From the NCBI RefSeq assembly GCF_001649575.2, contig NC_051452.1, forward strand, positions 1,412,026 through 1,476,025: 64,000 bases of DNA, in the 5' to 3' direction. Below, one piece after another: positions 12,933 through 23,608 of this stretch. The stretch is from Kryptolebias marmoratus. Its lineage: Eukaryota > Chordata > Actinopteri > Cyprinodontiformes > Rivulidae. Numbering within the stretch: the stretch's first letter is position 1; each line of letters begins with the position of its first letter. A model generated the notes under the pieces. That model searched no databases. It saw nothing but the letters and a program-made list of their open reading frames with translations, and was not told where the DNA came from. The position numbers and the translations under genes were made by a program.

Positions 12933-12959
12933 ACTAGTAAACCAGGTTATGTCAAATAA
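12516..12959 (+). CDS. CGGBP1-like BED zinc-finger open frame inside the BED-hAT element
   Basis: This is an uninterrupted frame of 147 codons. Residues 22-46 contain C25-x2-C28-x11-H40-x5-H46 inside LFCTSC...DKHFVSAKH. That spacing and context resemble the DNA-binding BED finger of vertebrate CGGBP1 and of hAT transposases, where it recognises transposon ends. After about residue 52 no domain is visible and the frame runs through the 3' terminal repeat into flanking DNA. The catalytic hAT domain (RNase H-like DDE) is absent. Copies at 27.8 and 41.2-41.7 kb share the finger but are gapped or interrupted. It may be a fossil first exon of the parent transposase; expression is unknown. The start was chosen as the first ATG; an upstream ATG at 12480 is in another frame. 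Confidence 0.45.
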   Translation: MCANASHLPTKISANQFPPQLQLFCTSCSVIMEHKRIDKHFVSAKHVRRAADQGQSRNAHECQFRSYQSSQIKHLLRMSVFVGNYLTKLGRIFGLYIKSYGCLLILVKKNNQLLRKCPAKSGILAATITKNAREILEGLTSKPGYVK

Positions 12960-14900
12960 AATGGAAAGAAAAGGACAATATGTGTATATATTAAAGAAAA
13001 AAGTAAAAAGAATTGGTTTTAGATGAAACGTCCAAAAAAGAAATAAGTCTTGGTAGCTTCTTATAAATAACGTTTTAGGGAAATGTGACCAAGCAGGGTT
13101 GAAAACCGCTCATTCTGACAGACAGGAAGTGATTAACACGTTCAAATAATAAAAAAAAAGCTCCATGGTCAGATTCATACCAAAGAAATGCTTTTCTCTT
13201 TTCCATTTTCATGTTTTTTATTTTAAAGACACTGATTCTGGTGAGAAGATTTCGTGATTGGGGCTGAGCATGTGTTTAATTGCAGAAGTGGAGACAGGTG
13301 CGTTGGAATGGGAGCCGAATCCCACCCGCTGCTGACAATTCCACAATCAAAGCCTCTTCAAGCACTTAGGCACATTATTTCCACTCTGGCAGCTTGTAGG
13401 CTCCACTACAGTCAGCTTTACTCCGTGTCACGCCAAACCAACCGTTCTTTGGATAAGAAGCATTCCGTCCCGTGTCTCTGCGGCTGTTCTCCCCTCTGGA
13501 CTCGTCTGCTTTGGCCTGTCATCTCTCTCGCATCTTTTATTCCTTTCTCCTCATCCCTGGAACCCCGTTTTCAATCCAGCTCCTCCCCCGGCGCGGCCGA
13601 TCCTCTTCCGCTCCGAAACCCGAACTCACTTCCTGACGTGTAGCTGTCAATTTCGCCGTGGTCTCTCAACGAATCCCTTTTTCCCTCCCTTTCCTCTCTC
13701 CGGTTTCCCTAAAGCCAAACTACAAGCCGGATGCAGGATATGCTACCAATAGCCCGACCGGCAACCCCCACCTCTGACCCTCAGCCTCCACAGGCTCTCA
13801 GCCGTGGGAAGGGTTCGCGCTCCTTGAACAAACATCTGCCTTGCTCACGCTCCGCCGGCTCCCTTATCTCCCGAATATTCTTCGCGCCGTGCGGTACGTT
13901 TCATTTTGCTTGGGTGTGAATTCCGTCCGCCACAGCGTTTACCCCCAGACATGAATCTTGAGTGTAATTAACAGGAATCGGTGTCATCATATCGCTCTGA
14001 TTAACCCTTGCGCTTGGCAGATGTTGCATCCGTGACGGTCTTGTTCGTTCAATGTTTGACGACTTGCTCGCCGAAGTAGCTGAGTTCTAAATAAAACATC
14101 ATGTTGTTGCATATGGATTGTTAACAACCTGCGAATGCGCGCACAACAGACAGCACAAGGAAAATTGTTTGCATATACACAAAAAAAACCCGCAGAGCTC
14201 TGGAAACTAAGAAGCAGCTCAGAGTCACATCGGCGGTGACAACCGCCTGGCTCGTTTCGGCGCCGGCAGATTCCTTTTGACGGCGCTATTTAAAGTATCA
14301 GTAATGACTCATTACCTGCCCGTGATAGCATTTTGCTGCCACAGTCCTCCGCGAGCGTAATGACGGCAACGGGAGAGCCTCGTAAATAAAGATGAGCCCG
14401 GGGCCGCCCGCGTTGCATTAGCATCTATTCCTTCATCCTCGCCGCGGTAACTAACAGAACTGCGGCCGAGAAGTCGGTCCACTTTTCATCGGAACTGATA
14501 AGAGGTCTTTTTTTTTTTAGGTCCCTGGCATCAGAGCCAAGGGACCTAAGAAGGCTGGTTCTGCTCTGGGGATGACGATCATGGACAACCCTGACCGTCC
14601 TCTTCACGAGACCGTCATCGGTTGTAAAACGGACCGCTGCCCACAGCCATCACCATCTCTAATAACGCCTCGATTTAAATAAGCTACGTCAACATTTAAA
14701 CATTGAATTGAATAAATATATTATTTGTTTGATGGAATTTATGAGGCTTTTTTTATTCGATGCCACCATATGTTGTATGTTTTGATTTTGTGTGGTTAAA
14801 ACTGAAGCTAATAGATAAAATGTGGATTCTTGTACTTTTAATCCTGTCCTGACAGAACTGAAATAAATCCATAATATTCCCATTCAGTTAGGGACACAAG
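12938..14900. other. Non-coding stretch with a short perfect-stem hairpin
   Basis: No exon recognised. At 14517-14549 TTAGGTCCCTGGC pairs with GCCAAGGGACCTAA around a 6-base loop; the stem is too short for a typical pre-miRNA. The interval 14270-14430 is CpG-containing, non-repetitive sequence with TAAT-type motifs and could be regulatory, but nothing proves this. Confidence 0.4.
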
Positions 14901-15050
14901 TCAGGGTTTCCCCCAGCGTATTACAAGCCAGGCGGCTCTGCTTGTTTATTATAAATACGTCATTTTTTATACACGTTTTTTTCCACCCGCTCCCCCAAAA
15001 CTGCTAGATTTATCTACCTGAGCACGAATGGACGATTTCGGTGCTCTAGC
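14901..15050 (+). repeat. Dispersed repeat with 'CAGGGTTTCCCCCAG' end, copy 1
   Basis: Starts TCAGGGTTTCCCCCAGCG and shares with 19143-19262 the run GCTTGTTTATTATAAATACG followed by TCATTTTTTATACACG, a T-run and CCACCC. The CAGGG start suggests a hAT-type terminus, but no matching right end is visible. Confidence 0.6.
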
Positions 15051-15077
15051 GGAGCTGGTTCGCCTGTAAAAATGTTT

Positions 15078-15432
15078 TTTTTGTTAATTTAATTAACAAA
15101 AAACATCTGAAAAGGACATTAATAATTAAAACCACCTTTCAAGCATAAATAAAAACCTGTACTTATACATTCAGCGGGTGACTTTACAAGACTGAATACG
15201 GTAAGCATGTTTTGTGCTTAGTGAAAATATTATCCTTGTTTACCAGTAAAATGATGCTAATATATTCAGCATTAGATCTGCTGATCCAACATGCAGCCTG
15301 TGCCACAAAAAGCACAATACAGTACATCTGTCTGTTGTTATTCATCGGCCTGGAAGTGAGACTTGTGTCTTTTTTTGCTCTTTTTCATTTATGTTAATTT
15401 AATTAACATAAAATAAATAAATAAATAAATTT
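15078..15432. repeat. AT-rich segment bounded by two GTTAATTTAATTAAC palindromes
   Basis: GTTAATTTAATTAAC with complementary T/A flanks occurs near 15083-15097 and again near 15393-15407, each nearly self-complementary. The second runs into an (AAAT)n microsatellite. The two could be ends of a small palindromic element, but the interval between shows no other family features. Confidence 0.3.
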
Positions 15433-15441
15433 AATTAATTT

Positions 15442-15526
15442 TGCTCCTTTTCCACCGGCTCCACTCTACTCGGTTTGCTTTGCGCGCGTTTCCACCGGCA
15501 TTTTTTCCGAGGCCGGTCCCTGCTTC
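15442..15526 (+). mobile_element. PIF/Harbinger-like left end fragment
   Basis: Starts TGCTCCTTTTCCACCGGCTC then CACTCTACTCGG and GAGGCCGGTCCCTGCTT. The same order appears at 55635-55735, and inverted at 45410-45508. The right end is not present; the segment runs into another transposon-like stretch. Confidence 0.7.
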
Positions 15527-15997
15527 TGGTGTGAATACAGACCGGACTTGAACCGAACTAACGACGTAAAGCGTGCGCCTTTTTGGACTTCACGGCCCAC
15601 CGTTGCTAAGCATCATGGGACAAATAGCATTATTTGCTGCTAATGCTAACGCCGCCTCACGCATTTGCCGGCGCCGTTCCAAAATTCGAAGCGAAACGTC
15701 ATTAAACCGACGTCGAATGAGCTGCTCTTGAATTTCAAAACGGTGCTGTAATTGTACCAACAGAACGAATCCAGCACGCAGGACCTCCATCTTTATTTCC
15801 AACCGCTGCCCCCGTCTTTCTGTCCAATGGGAGCAATGACCGTCACCTACGTGGCTTTGTTTATAAATTATAGTCCGCTTACAAAAAAAGCACAATGTGA
15901 ATGCAAACCGCACCAAACAAAAGAAATAAAAAGTCCACTTTTTGGTCCGGACCGAACAAGCGGACCAAAGGACTTTCCTGGTGTGAAAAAACCATAA
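15527..15997 (-). mobile_element. Second Harbinger-like fragment with Arg-rich open frame
   Basis: Bounded by the motif CTGGTGTGAA on both sides and by GGACCGAAC-type sequences, and abutting the Harbinger left end at 15442. The minus strand (15590-15916) has 108 open codons, of which the later part is Arg/Glu/Gln-rich (RRRFNDVSLRILERRRQMRE). This resembles the basic N-terminal region of Harbinger nucleases, but no catalytic DDE residues are present. The family call is an inference and termini are not resolved. Confidence 0.4.
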
Positions 15998-16260
15998 AAA
16001 CTGTCCCTCGTATCGATATCAGCGTCTTAATACCTTGCGTCATTTTCTTAAATCTTTTCACAACGCGGCTGCCGCCAAACGCCGTGGAGTTCGGCGAAGA
16101 CGGCTCTTTTTTTTTTGGCGGTAATACCTGCGTTCAGACGGTTTCCGCCGTGTCTTACGGCACGCCGCGCTGTGAATCACATAAACGAAATGGGATGTGT
16201 GCATTTATTCCTCGTCATCCCCCCCCGCCCCGCCGCATGGGCACGCGGCGTCGGAATGGA

Positions 16261-16281
16261 NNNNNNNNNNNNNNNNNNNNN
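16261..16281. other. Assembly gap, 21 N
   Basis: Run of N in CpG-rich sequence. Confidence 0.95.
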
Positions 16282-16573
16282 CTTTTTACGCTGGGCATCC
16301 GACCAGACAGATGTCGGGTTGTATCAGCACATCGCTCCAGCGGCCAGGTGAAAACCTGGAGGAGGGGAGGGGGTGGCGGGGGAAAAAAGGTGAATCACCG
16401 AGCCACGATGGGGCAAGACAAACGGCGCCGTTTCGCCTAGGTTGGGGGACGGAGGTGAAGAAAAGCATGACTTCAAACCGAGGGACGCCACTACTACTAC
16501 TACGACGACACCAAACGCCCCCACAGACGCACATTCAGTCTGAGTCACGTACGAAGTGAGAAACGCGCCCACT

Positions 16574-16590
16574 CACACACACACACACAC
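16574..16590. repeat. (CA)n microsatellite
   Basis: About eight CA units. Confidence 0.95.
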
Positions 16591-16757
16591 GACACGCACA
16601 AAAAGAGACTCCGTGAATGGACGCATCAAATAACGACCAACTTCGATTGAGCGTCCGTCTCCACGGGCGTCGTTTGCGCGTCCGACGTGTTTTTGTCGGC
16701 GCTCGGCGAGGAGAAGGATCACCCTTTTCCCCTCATTTTCTCATTTCTAATTAATTT

Positions 16758-16777
16758 ACACACACACACACACACAC
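16758..16777. repeat. (AC)n microsatellite
   Basis: Ten AC units. Confidence 0.95.
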
Positions 16778-16906
16778 GACGTTGTGGAGATAACTGCCGC
16801 GAAGCAGAAATGAGCGGATGGGACGCGGATGTTCCTCGCCCTCCTGCCAATCTCGTTTCACCTCGTCTTTTTTTTTTTTTCTTTCCTCCTCGTTTTCTGC
16901 TCAACC

Positions 16907-16928
16907 CACACACACACACACACACACA
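16907..16928. repeat. (CA)n microsatellite
   Basis: Eleven CA units. Confidence 0.95.
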
Positions 16929-17116
16929 TCTCGTTCCTTCCTTGGCGTCGCCCCTGTCGACTCCCCCGCCTTCGCCTTCGGGGCGCTGAAGCAACGGCAG
17001 AGTGTCAGGGCCCCCTCTGATCACGGCGCCATTAACCACAATCGAGGGTGACGTGTGGCGGGATGAGACCCTTGTACCGGAAAAGCTCGGCCGGCCCTCG
17101 CCTTCTCTTTGTTAGC

Positions 17117-17147
17117 GTGTGTGTACGTGTGTGTGTGTGTGTGTGTG
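17117..17147. repeat. (GT)n microsatellite
   Basis: GT repeat with one AC interruption; complementary in sense to the three CA tracts just upstream. Confidence 0.95.
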
Positions 17148-17709
17148 CGCTGTAATGTGTAGGAAATGTTCTGAACCCACTGGGCTGTGAAGGGCTGAAC
17201 TTACCTTGAGCGCTCGGAGAGAGAGGATACGGCTGAAGGAAACATGTTACGAAACAGACGTTTTCGATGGGCAGATAAATCCTGGATCTCTGCGTTTTAA
17301 AACTTATTTCTGATTTAAAACGGTGTCTACGCTCTGTCCCATGTCCTGGTTGGTTCGGTCATCAATAGTTGCCAAGATTAGCCGTAAAATCGCCCGATTT
17401 TGTTCAGTTATGCAAAATATTAGTGACTTGCTGTATAAAAAATTGGCCAATAACGACCGTTTTGGAAACGACTCTTGTGAGTGAAAAGGGTGTGTGGGCA
17501 GGCGTAGAAATCAGAGCCGCAGGAGAGCGTCTCAGGTACGGCAAAGCCCCATTTGGTGAGCACTGAAGCCGTAATTGCGTTCTATATTTACTGCGATCCA
17601 GCGGCAGGTTCCGGCAGGTCGGAGCGCGGAGCCGGGCGGTCGTCAATAAGTGGTTCCAAAAACTCCCAGCGTCCGACTCGCATCAACAGAGACCTGCAAC
17701 CCCTTAGAG

Positions 17710-18208
17710 CACACGTGTCAAAGTCAAGGCCCGCGGGCCAGATCCGGGCCCTCTGTAACATTTCATCCGGCCCTCTAATCTGGTTCAGATCGAGCCTCTG
17801 GTTCTTATTTAGCTTAAAAAAACTGAAGTTTTCTCTGACAGTGACTTAGAAGCCAACAATATATAGTTTTAATTTCTGTATGATCAGGTTTTTGTTGATG
17901 GCTTTTTAAAAAAAATCTGTTTTAATGTTAAAAACTTCATTTAAAAGCTGAGTGAGGCGTAAGAAATGACTGCTAATGATGAGCTTTTTGAAGTTTGATC
18001 CATTTATGTGTTCATTAAAGTCTGTTTGCTCTAAATTCTGTATAATCTGTAACTGGGAAAAGGTCATTGATATTTCTATATGAATGATTTGACATAATAC
18101 ATCTAAAACCAACTAATTTATGTAATTTTTAATAAATATTGATCATGATTGGCCCTGATTGGCTAGGACCAAATTTTTAATTTTGCATCACCAGGTTTGA
18201 CACCCCTG
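17710..18208 (+). mobile_element. hAT MITE ('GTGTCAAAG' family), full length
   Basis: The left end is CACACGTGTCAAAGTCAAGG with GCCCGCGGGCC just inside; the right end is GGTTTGACACCCCTG. The flanks CCTTAGAG (17702-17709) and CTTTAGAC (18209-18216) agree at 6 of 8 positions, as expected of an old hAT target duplication. The AT-rich body has no coding capacity. A full-length inverted copy is at 43.88 kb, with partial copies at 21.8 and 35.4 kb. Confidence 0.88.
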
Positions 18209-18216
18209 CTTTAGAC

Positions 18217-19142
18217 GTCTACAAACAGGTTAATTGAACAAAAATATGAACAGCCTCTCCAACTATTTTGCTTTTTCAGTCCATTTGTGACCACTGTTTT
18301 GACCCATTTATTTTAGAACCAACTCCACAGTTTTGTTGGTTTGGTACCTTTGGCAGCGTTACAAGGTTTCAGATGCAACAATATTTGCATAACTAGTCTC
18401 ATAATTAATGCAACATTACAGTACCGACGCCATATATTGTTCAATCTGGACTAACTTCCTAATTTGGACACATAAATTCCATGGTTTCATTCTAGATGTT
18501 TAACTAATCCTGCATTCATGTTGCTCACTTGAATAGTTTTGTTTGGTCCATCAGGTCACAGATTTGTACTCTGCTTTGGGTTTTCGGCCCACTAACAGGT
18601 GGGCTTGGTTCAACTGCTTTATCGCCCAATAATGATCGCACTCAAGGAGGATAACATTCCTCAAATCACCCAGTGGCAAAATCAGAGAATATTGCTTGTT
18701 GTTTGTGTTTGCATTTCGAGCTTATGTCACACTTTTGGTCCAGCAGTAACACTAAAGCCTTCCCGCTCCCTTATCGCCCGTTCTGGATCTCTTCCCCTGT
18801 TGTATGGAGGCTCGGAGGTAAGCAATATCATTTGCTCGGAGCAGAGAAACGCGGGAGACAACGGCACCCTTGGCTGCGGTTTGCTTGAGCTAATGCACAC
18901 ATACTTACATAAAAATATGCACCGGTGCACACAAACTCACCCTCACCAGGCTTTAAATCGACTTAATGCCTCCAGCTAATTACCTTTACATTTTTACACT
19001 TTTGCTAACGCGAGCTCTATTTTAGGCAACAGCAGGCGATTGATTTCTCGGGGGGCATGTGAGAAGACGGACAGGGAAGTAAGAGGAACAGACTTCAACG
19101 TGCTCCGACGGCCATCTTAACTGCACGGTCAGCGTTTAAAGC
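18217..19142. other. Non-coding stretch, nothing recognised
   Basis: No domain, RNA or repeat recognised. The 126-codon frame at 18599-18979 lacks any known motif. Confidence 0.45.
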
Positions 19143-19262
19143 TAACCTCAGAGTTCCCCCCCGTGGATTATTAGCTCAGCTTGTTTATTATAAATACGTC
19201 ATTTTTTATACACGTTTTTTTTCCACCCATTCCCGCAAAACTACTAGCTTTTTCTACCTCAC
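19143..19262 (+). repeat. Dispersed repeat, copy 2 (pair of 14.9 kb)
   Basis: Shares GCTTGTTTATTATAAATACG and TTTTTATACACG followed by CCACCC and CGCAAAACTACTAG with 14901-15050. Both copies precede unrelated sequence. Confidence 0.6.
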
Positions 19263-19389
19263 CGCGCGCGCCAACAGTGACACAAGGTCCCGTGCGGTGT
19301 CTACTAGCGGGGTTGTGCACCTCCTAGTAGCTTGACGTGGACCACGCGCGCTGAGCTCCGTTCAACCATCTGCTCTCTTTTTACCTTTT

Positions 19390-20014
19390 TAACTAAACTA
19401 AGACATGATAATGCTAAGCTAAAGGTACCAAGGCCCACTAACAGCTAACATGAAAAATGCTAAAATAACTAAACTAAAGCATGATAATGCTAAGCTAAAG
19501 GTATATGAGGCTAAGTAATAGTACCAAAAAGGCCCACTGACAGCCAACAAGAAAAATGCTAAGATAACGAAATTAAAACATGATAATGCTAAGCTAAAGG
19601 TACCAAGAGGCTAACTAACAGTACTAAGGCCTGCTAACAGCCAACATGAAAAATGCTAAGAAAACTAAACTAAAACATGATAATGCTAAGCTAAAGGTAC
19701 CAAGAGGCTAACTAATAGTACCAAAAAAGCCTACTAACAGCCAACATAAAAAATGCTAAGATAACTAAACTAAAACATGATAATGCTAAGCTAAAGGTAC
19801 CAAGAGGCTAACTAATAGTACCAAAAAAGCCTACTAACAGCCAACATAAAAAATGCTAAGATAACTAAACTAAAACATGATAATGCTAAGCTAAAGGTAC
19901 CAAGAGGCTAACTAACAGTAGTAAGGCCCGCCAACAGCCCACATGAAAAATGCTAAGATAACTAAACTAAAACATGATAATGTTAAGCTAAAGGTACCAA
20001 GAGGCTAACTAATA
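19390..20014 (+). repeat. Minisatellite, ~97-100 bp unit, about 7 copies
   Basis: The landmark CATGATAATGCTAAGCTAAA (once with GTTAAG) recurs at 19403, 19480, 19579, 19676, 19776, 19876 and 19973. Spacing is 77, 99, 97, 100, 100 and 97 bp. Two neighbouring 100-bp units (ending near 19776 and 19876) look identical, so homogenisation is recent. The array stops where a BED-hAT fragment begins. Confidence 0.95.
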
Positions 20015-20217
20015 GTGAGGAGAGCTGCAGACCAGGGACAATCCAGAAATGCTCATGAATGTCAGTTTAGAAGCTATCAAAGTTCTCAAATAAAGCACCT
20101 TTTTGAGAATGTCAGTGTTTGTTGGGAATTATCTTACAAAACTAGGAAGGATTTTTGGTTTATATATTAAAAGTTATGGTTGTTTATTGATTTTAGGAAA
20201 ATGCCCTGGAGGGACTG
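20015..20217 (+). mobile_element. BED-hAT family copy D, 3' part only
   Basis: Starts at GTGAGGAGAGCTGCAGACC and ends CCCTGGAGGGACTG. The 5' terminus and zinc-finger segment are missing, and the region just inside the 3' end is also shortened. It directly abuts the minisatellite. Copy J at 51.15 kb starts within a few bases of the same internal point. Confidence 0.85.
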
Positions 20218-21419
20218 AGTAACTGTACACCGTCTGTAAACCTGTTAGAAAAGAAATCTACTCCTTTATTGACCCCGATGTCATACGGTACTTTTGGTTT
20301 GAAGACGTACAATCTCACACGCGCCCCTTCTTTTCCTCTCCCCCGTCATTTTGCGAGCGCTTTTGACAATTATCGGACAAGCGAAGATGCGCGCGGTTAC
20401 AAACTCGATTTCCAAGTTTGTTTTCGTCGTTGATTATATTGACAGATGAGCTGCTGAAACGCCGCAGCTGTTCTCCAAAGGATGACAAAGTGGCCTGATT
20501 GCAAAGTAAAGTGCAAAACTTGGAATTTTTTTTTTTCTTTTTTTTTTAATTGTGACCTCAAATCAATATTACGTCCCATGAAAAATTTCAGCACAGTTGC
20601 TGCTCGCTGTAATGACAGATGCAGTTTGCTTGGCAGGCCGGTAGTAATGTTTTCTTTTTAACACCTTTTATTGGCATCTAAATTATTATCGCTGATGGCC
20701 CGACTGTGAATTTTAGAGCGGCTGAAAACAAAACGCAAAACCGTCCTTCTCCCCCCTTGTGCATCTTTGACGCCGGGGAGTAATCCCATTTGACAGCAGC
20801 CGGCCTGACTTTGGAACCGTAGCACAACGACAAGGACACCAAATTTTTTCCCCACTCCCCCGACCTACGTCCCAGCAGCGAAAACGCATCCACTGCCGCG
20901 CATTCGAAGTTCAACATATACTCTTCAAAAATCCGTTCCAGAGGCGATGTCAGGTCACGGCGCTCCTGACACTCGGCGGAGCTTCAAAGAACACATCTTT
21001 CGCGAGACGGAGGATGTGAGCCCTCCCCCGTTCGGTGTCAAGGAGGCGATGCATTATGCAGCAGTGGCGGAGTGGGTCATGTTGTGGTTAAAACCCAGCG
21101 TCTTGACAGGATATGTGGCAACAACTTGGAGAACGGTTGGAAAAGGAAGCTTCGGCTGCGGCTGCTTAAATTCTGTCGGGGGTGGCAAATCTTTTCTAGC
21201 AGGAGTAGGAGCTCGACAGCAGGGCGTGACCATTGGCTATTTATCAACCGACAGCCACGCAGCAGTCAGGGACAGCAAAGGTGGGATAATGGCACAAACA
21301 TGACACTTAAAGTGATGTAAAACAATCCGTACTCCCCGACCCCTTAAAGTCGCTACATGGGTTTAACTGTTCAGGTAGGAGTAGTACCGCGGAACAGTAC
21401 TGCAGTACTAGACTAATTC
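20218..21419. other. Non-coding stretch, nothing recognised
   Basis: AT-rich to 20700, more mixed after that. No exon, RNA or transposon is recognised. Confidence 0.45.
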
Positions 21420-21592
21420 CTGTAGTGTCCAATTCTGGATTCTGGTCCTGGAGGGCCACTAGCCTGCACGCCAGCGGGTCTTTTAAGTTCTTCGGCAGCC
21501 AAGTAATCACTTATTTATTCAAATCAGGTGTTAAAGCGGAGAAACATCTAAAACACGCAGGGTAGTGGTCCTCGTCGGACCAGGGTTGGACA
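21420..21592 (+). mobile_element. hAT-like MITE ('CCTGGTCCTGGAGGGCC' family), decayed copy
   Basis: Left part CTGTAGTGTCCAATTCTGG then GGTCCTGGAGGGCCACTAG; right part GGACCAGGGTTGGACA is its imperfect inverse. The middle ATTCAAATCAGGTGTTAAAG links it to the copy nested at 45.1-45.6 kb. No target duplication is discernible. Confidence 0.75.
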
Positions 21593-21835
21593 GCAAACCA
21601 AAGAAAAAGTGTTAAAGTGTTCTTTAGCCTTCCAAGTTTTCCGTTCCCCGTGTGGGTTCCAGTCCGGCGCTGGTCTTCTGACGCTGCCAGCTGGTTCAAG
21701 AAGGATGTTTTCCTCTTCGGTCCAGTTTTTGATTCTCCACATGTTGGTGCTGGAGATCCTCTCAGGTACAGCAGAGACCTCATGTCTCTGATCCATCCGT
21801 GGAAATCTGTGTTTCTTCTTATCGGTCCTAAAGTT

Positions 21836-22254
21836 TTAGGGCCAATCGCGATCCGTATTTATTAAAAAAGACATAAATTAATTGGTTTTAGATGTATTAT
21901 GTCAAATCATCCATATAGAAATATCACTGACCTTTTCCCAGTTACAGATTATACAGAATTTAGAGCAAACAGACTTTAATGAACACATAAATGGATCAAA
22001 CTTCAAAAAGCTCATCATTAGCTGTCATTTCTTACGCCTCACTCAGCTTTTAAATGAAGTTTTTAACATTAAAACAGACAAAAACCTGATCATACAGAAA
22101 TTAAAACTATATATTGTTGGCTTCTAAGTCACTGTCAGAGAAAACTTCAGTTTTTTTAAGCAAAATAAGAATCAGAGACTCGATCTGAACCAGACTGGAG
22201 GGCCGGATGAAATGTTACAGAGGGCCGGATCTGGCCCGTGGGCCTTGAGTTTGA
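21836..22254 (-). mobile_element. hAT MITE ('GTGTCAAAG' family), truncated inverted copy
   Basis: The AT-rich body matches 17.71-18.21 kb in reverse (ACATAAATTAATTGGTTTTAG and CCTTTTCCCAGTTACAGATT). It ends GGCCCGTGGGCCTTGAGTTTGA, short of a complete terminus; the other terminus is also gone. Confidence 0.85.
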
Positions 22255-23117
22255 AGGGACAGTGCTCTGGTGTCCCGTGAACGTGAGCCAATTTCAGTTG
22301 AGTTTTATTCCTACAGCGCCAGTTCATTAAAGCCACTCTGACAAATGACAAAGCAAATTTGCGGTCCAAGAAAAACGGTTAAATCCAATCCCCAATAAGG
22401 AAATTGTAGATAATTCTGTCCAATTCAGTCCAGTTCAGTTTAAATCACGTCAATTTTTTTTTTTACTAATTCTCATTTTATACTTTTCCTAATGAGACAA
22501 ATTGGATCCGATTATTGGTTCAGGTTAATGTAAGTTAAAAGTCCAGATTTATTATCTTTGGTTCAGATTAGTGCATAAATTCTCGCACATCTTTACTCTT
22601 TACTCCCATCAATGAAACCGGTTTGCTGGAATCGCATCAGGAACTTTGGTGGGAAAAGTCCCGCCTGACCCATTACTGAAGGTCATTTAAGGTGACCAGT
22701 GTGTTTCTACAAATTATAATGCAAAAAAAAGTGCTCAAGATTGAGTTGTGTACCTTTAAGAAAACCACTTTTATTGACGTCGACTGAAAACAAACAAAAA
22801 AGGATTCGGCTCGGGATGAATGGAGGTTTTTTTTTTGGGAGGGTGGGGAGTTAATTTTTGAAGATAATTAAGGTGCGAGGCCATTCAAAGTAATGGAGTT
22901 TAGAACTATAAATGTGTTTTTACCGTTTTGTTTAGAGAACCAATTAAAGCCTGGAAGTGTTATTATTTTTTGGGGGCTCGGTTAAAGTGTCCAATTTGTT
23001 CAGCAGGAATAACTTTTTTTGTTTTGTTGCACTTTTAGTTGGCAACACAAAGAGCTGATTGTAAAACTACAAATTTCTCTGCCTCGAGTGACGGCGCGAG
23101 GTTTCGATATTAGTCTG
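22255..23117. other. Non-coding stretch, nothing recognised
   Basis: AT-rich sequence with several homopolymer runs; no gene or repeat recognised. Confidence 0.45.
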
Positions 23118-23608
23118 AGTCATTTTTTGTGATTGTTGTGGCTAAAAAGCCTGATTTCGCGGGGCGTTTTCGTAAAAGTTGCGATTTTTTTTTGACTAAA
23201 ATCAATAAACAACCATAACTTCTAATATATAAACCAAAAATATTTCCTAGTTTTGTAAGATAATTCCCAACAAACATTGACATTCTCAAAAGGTGCTTTA
23301 TTTGAGAACTTTGATAGCTTCTAAACTGACATTCATGAGCATTTCTGGATTGTCCCTGGTCTGCAGGAAGTGACGTCACGTGTCTTCTTCCTGAGTTATT
23401 TGGGGTTATTTTGTATTCCACGCTACACAAACCCACGAAGAAGAGATTAGACTGCAGAAACGGTGGCGAATCGCTTCAGAAACAATAAATATTGGGTTAA
23501 AGTTGCGGCGTTTTGGGCAAAGTTGCAAAAAAGTTGCGATTTCGCGGGGTTGGCTCGATTTTGCGTTAATAGTTGCAATCCCACCATCGCGAAATCCTGG
23601 AGGGTCTG
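23118..23608 (-). mobile_element. BED-hAT family copy E, internally deleted
   Basis: On the minus strand it begins CAGACCCTCCAGGATTTCGC. It carries the CACTTCCTG/CAGACCAGGG deletion junction and runs to the GCAACAATCACAAAAAATG zone, but its last ~25 bp (the 3' terminus) are missing. The 108-codon minus frame at 23110-23436 is a shadow of the repeat. Confidence 0.87.

Larger units (their letters stand above)
15998..17709. other. CpG-rich, (CA)n-rich non-coding stretch
   Basis: CpG dinucleotides are abundant from about 16030 to 17110. It holds (CA)n runs at 16574-16590, 16758-16777 and 16907-16928, a (GT)n run at 17117-17147, and a 21-N gap at 16261-16281. Overlapping open frames on both strands are explained by composition. 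It could be an unannotated CpG island, but no first exon is recognisable. Confidence 0.45.

Noticed and set aside
14517..14549. Hairpin considered as a microRNA precursor
   Set aside because: The stem is only about 13 bp with a 6-base loop, far shorter than a pre-miRNA.
16687..17051. Frames with Thr-His or Cys-Val repeats
   Set aside because: They translate the CA microsatellites.
19390..20014. Possible CRISPR array
   Set aside because: Repeat units of ~98 bp are contiguous and similar throughout, with no short repeats separating unique spacers; the genome is eukaryotic.
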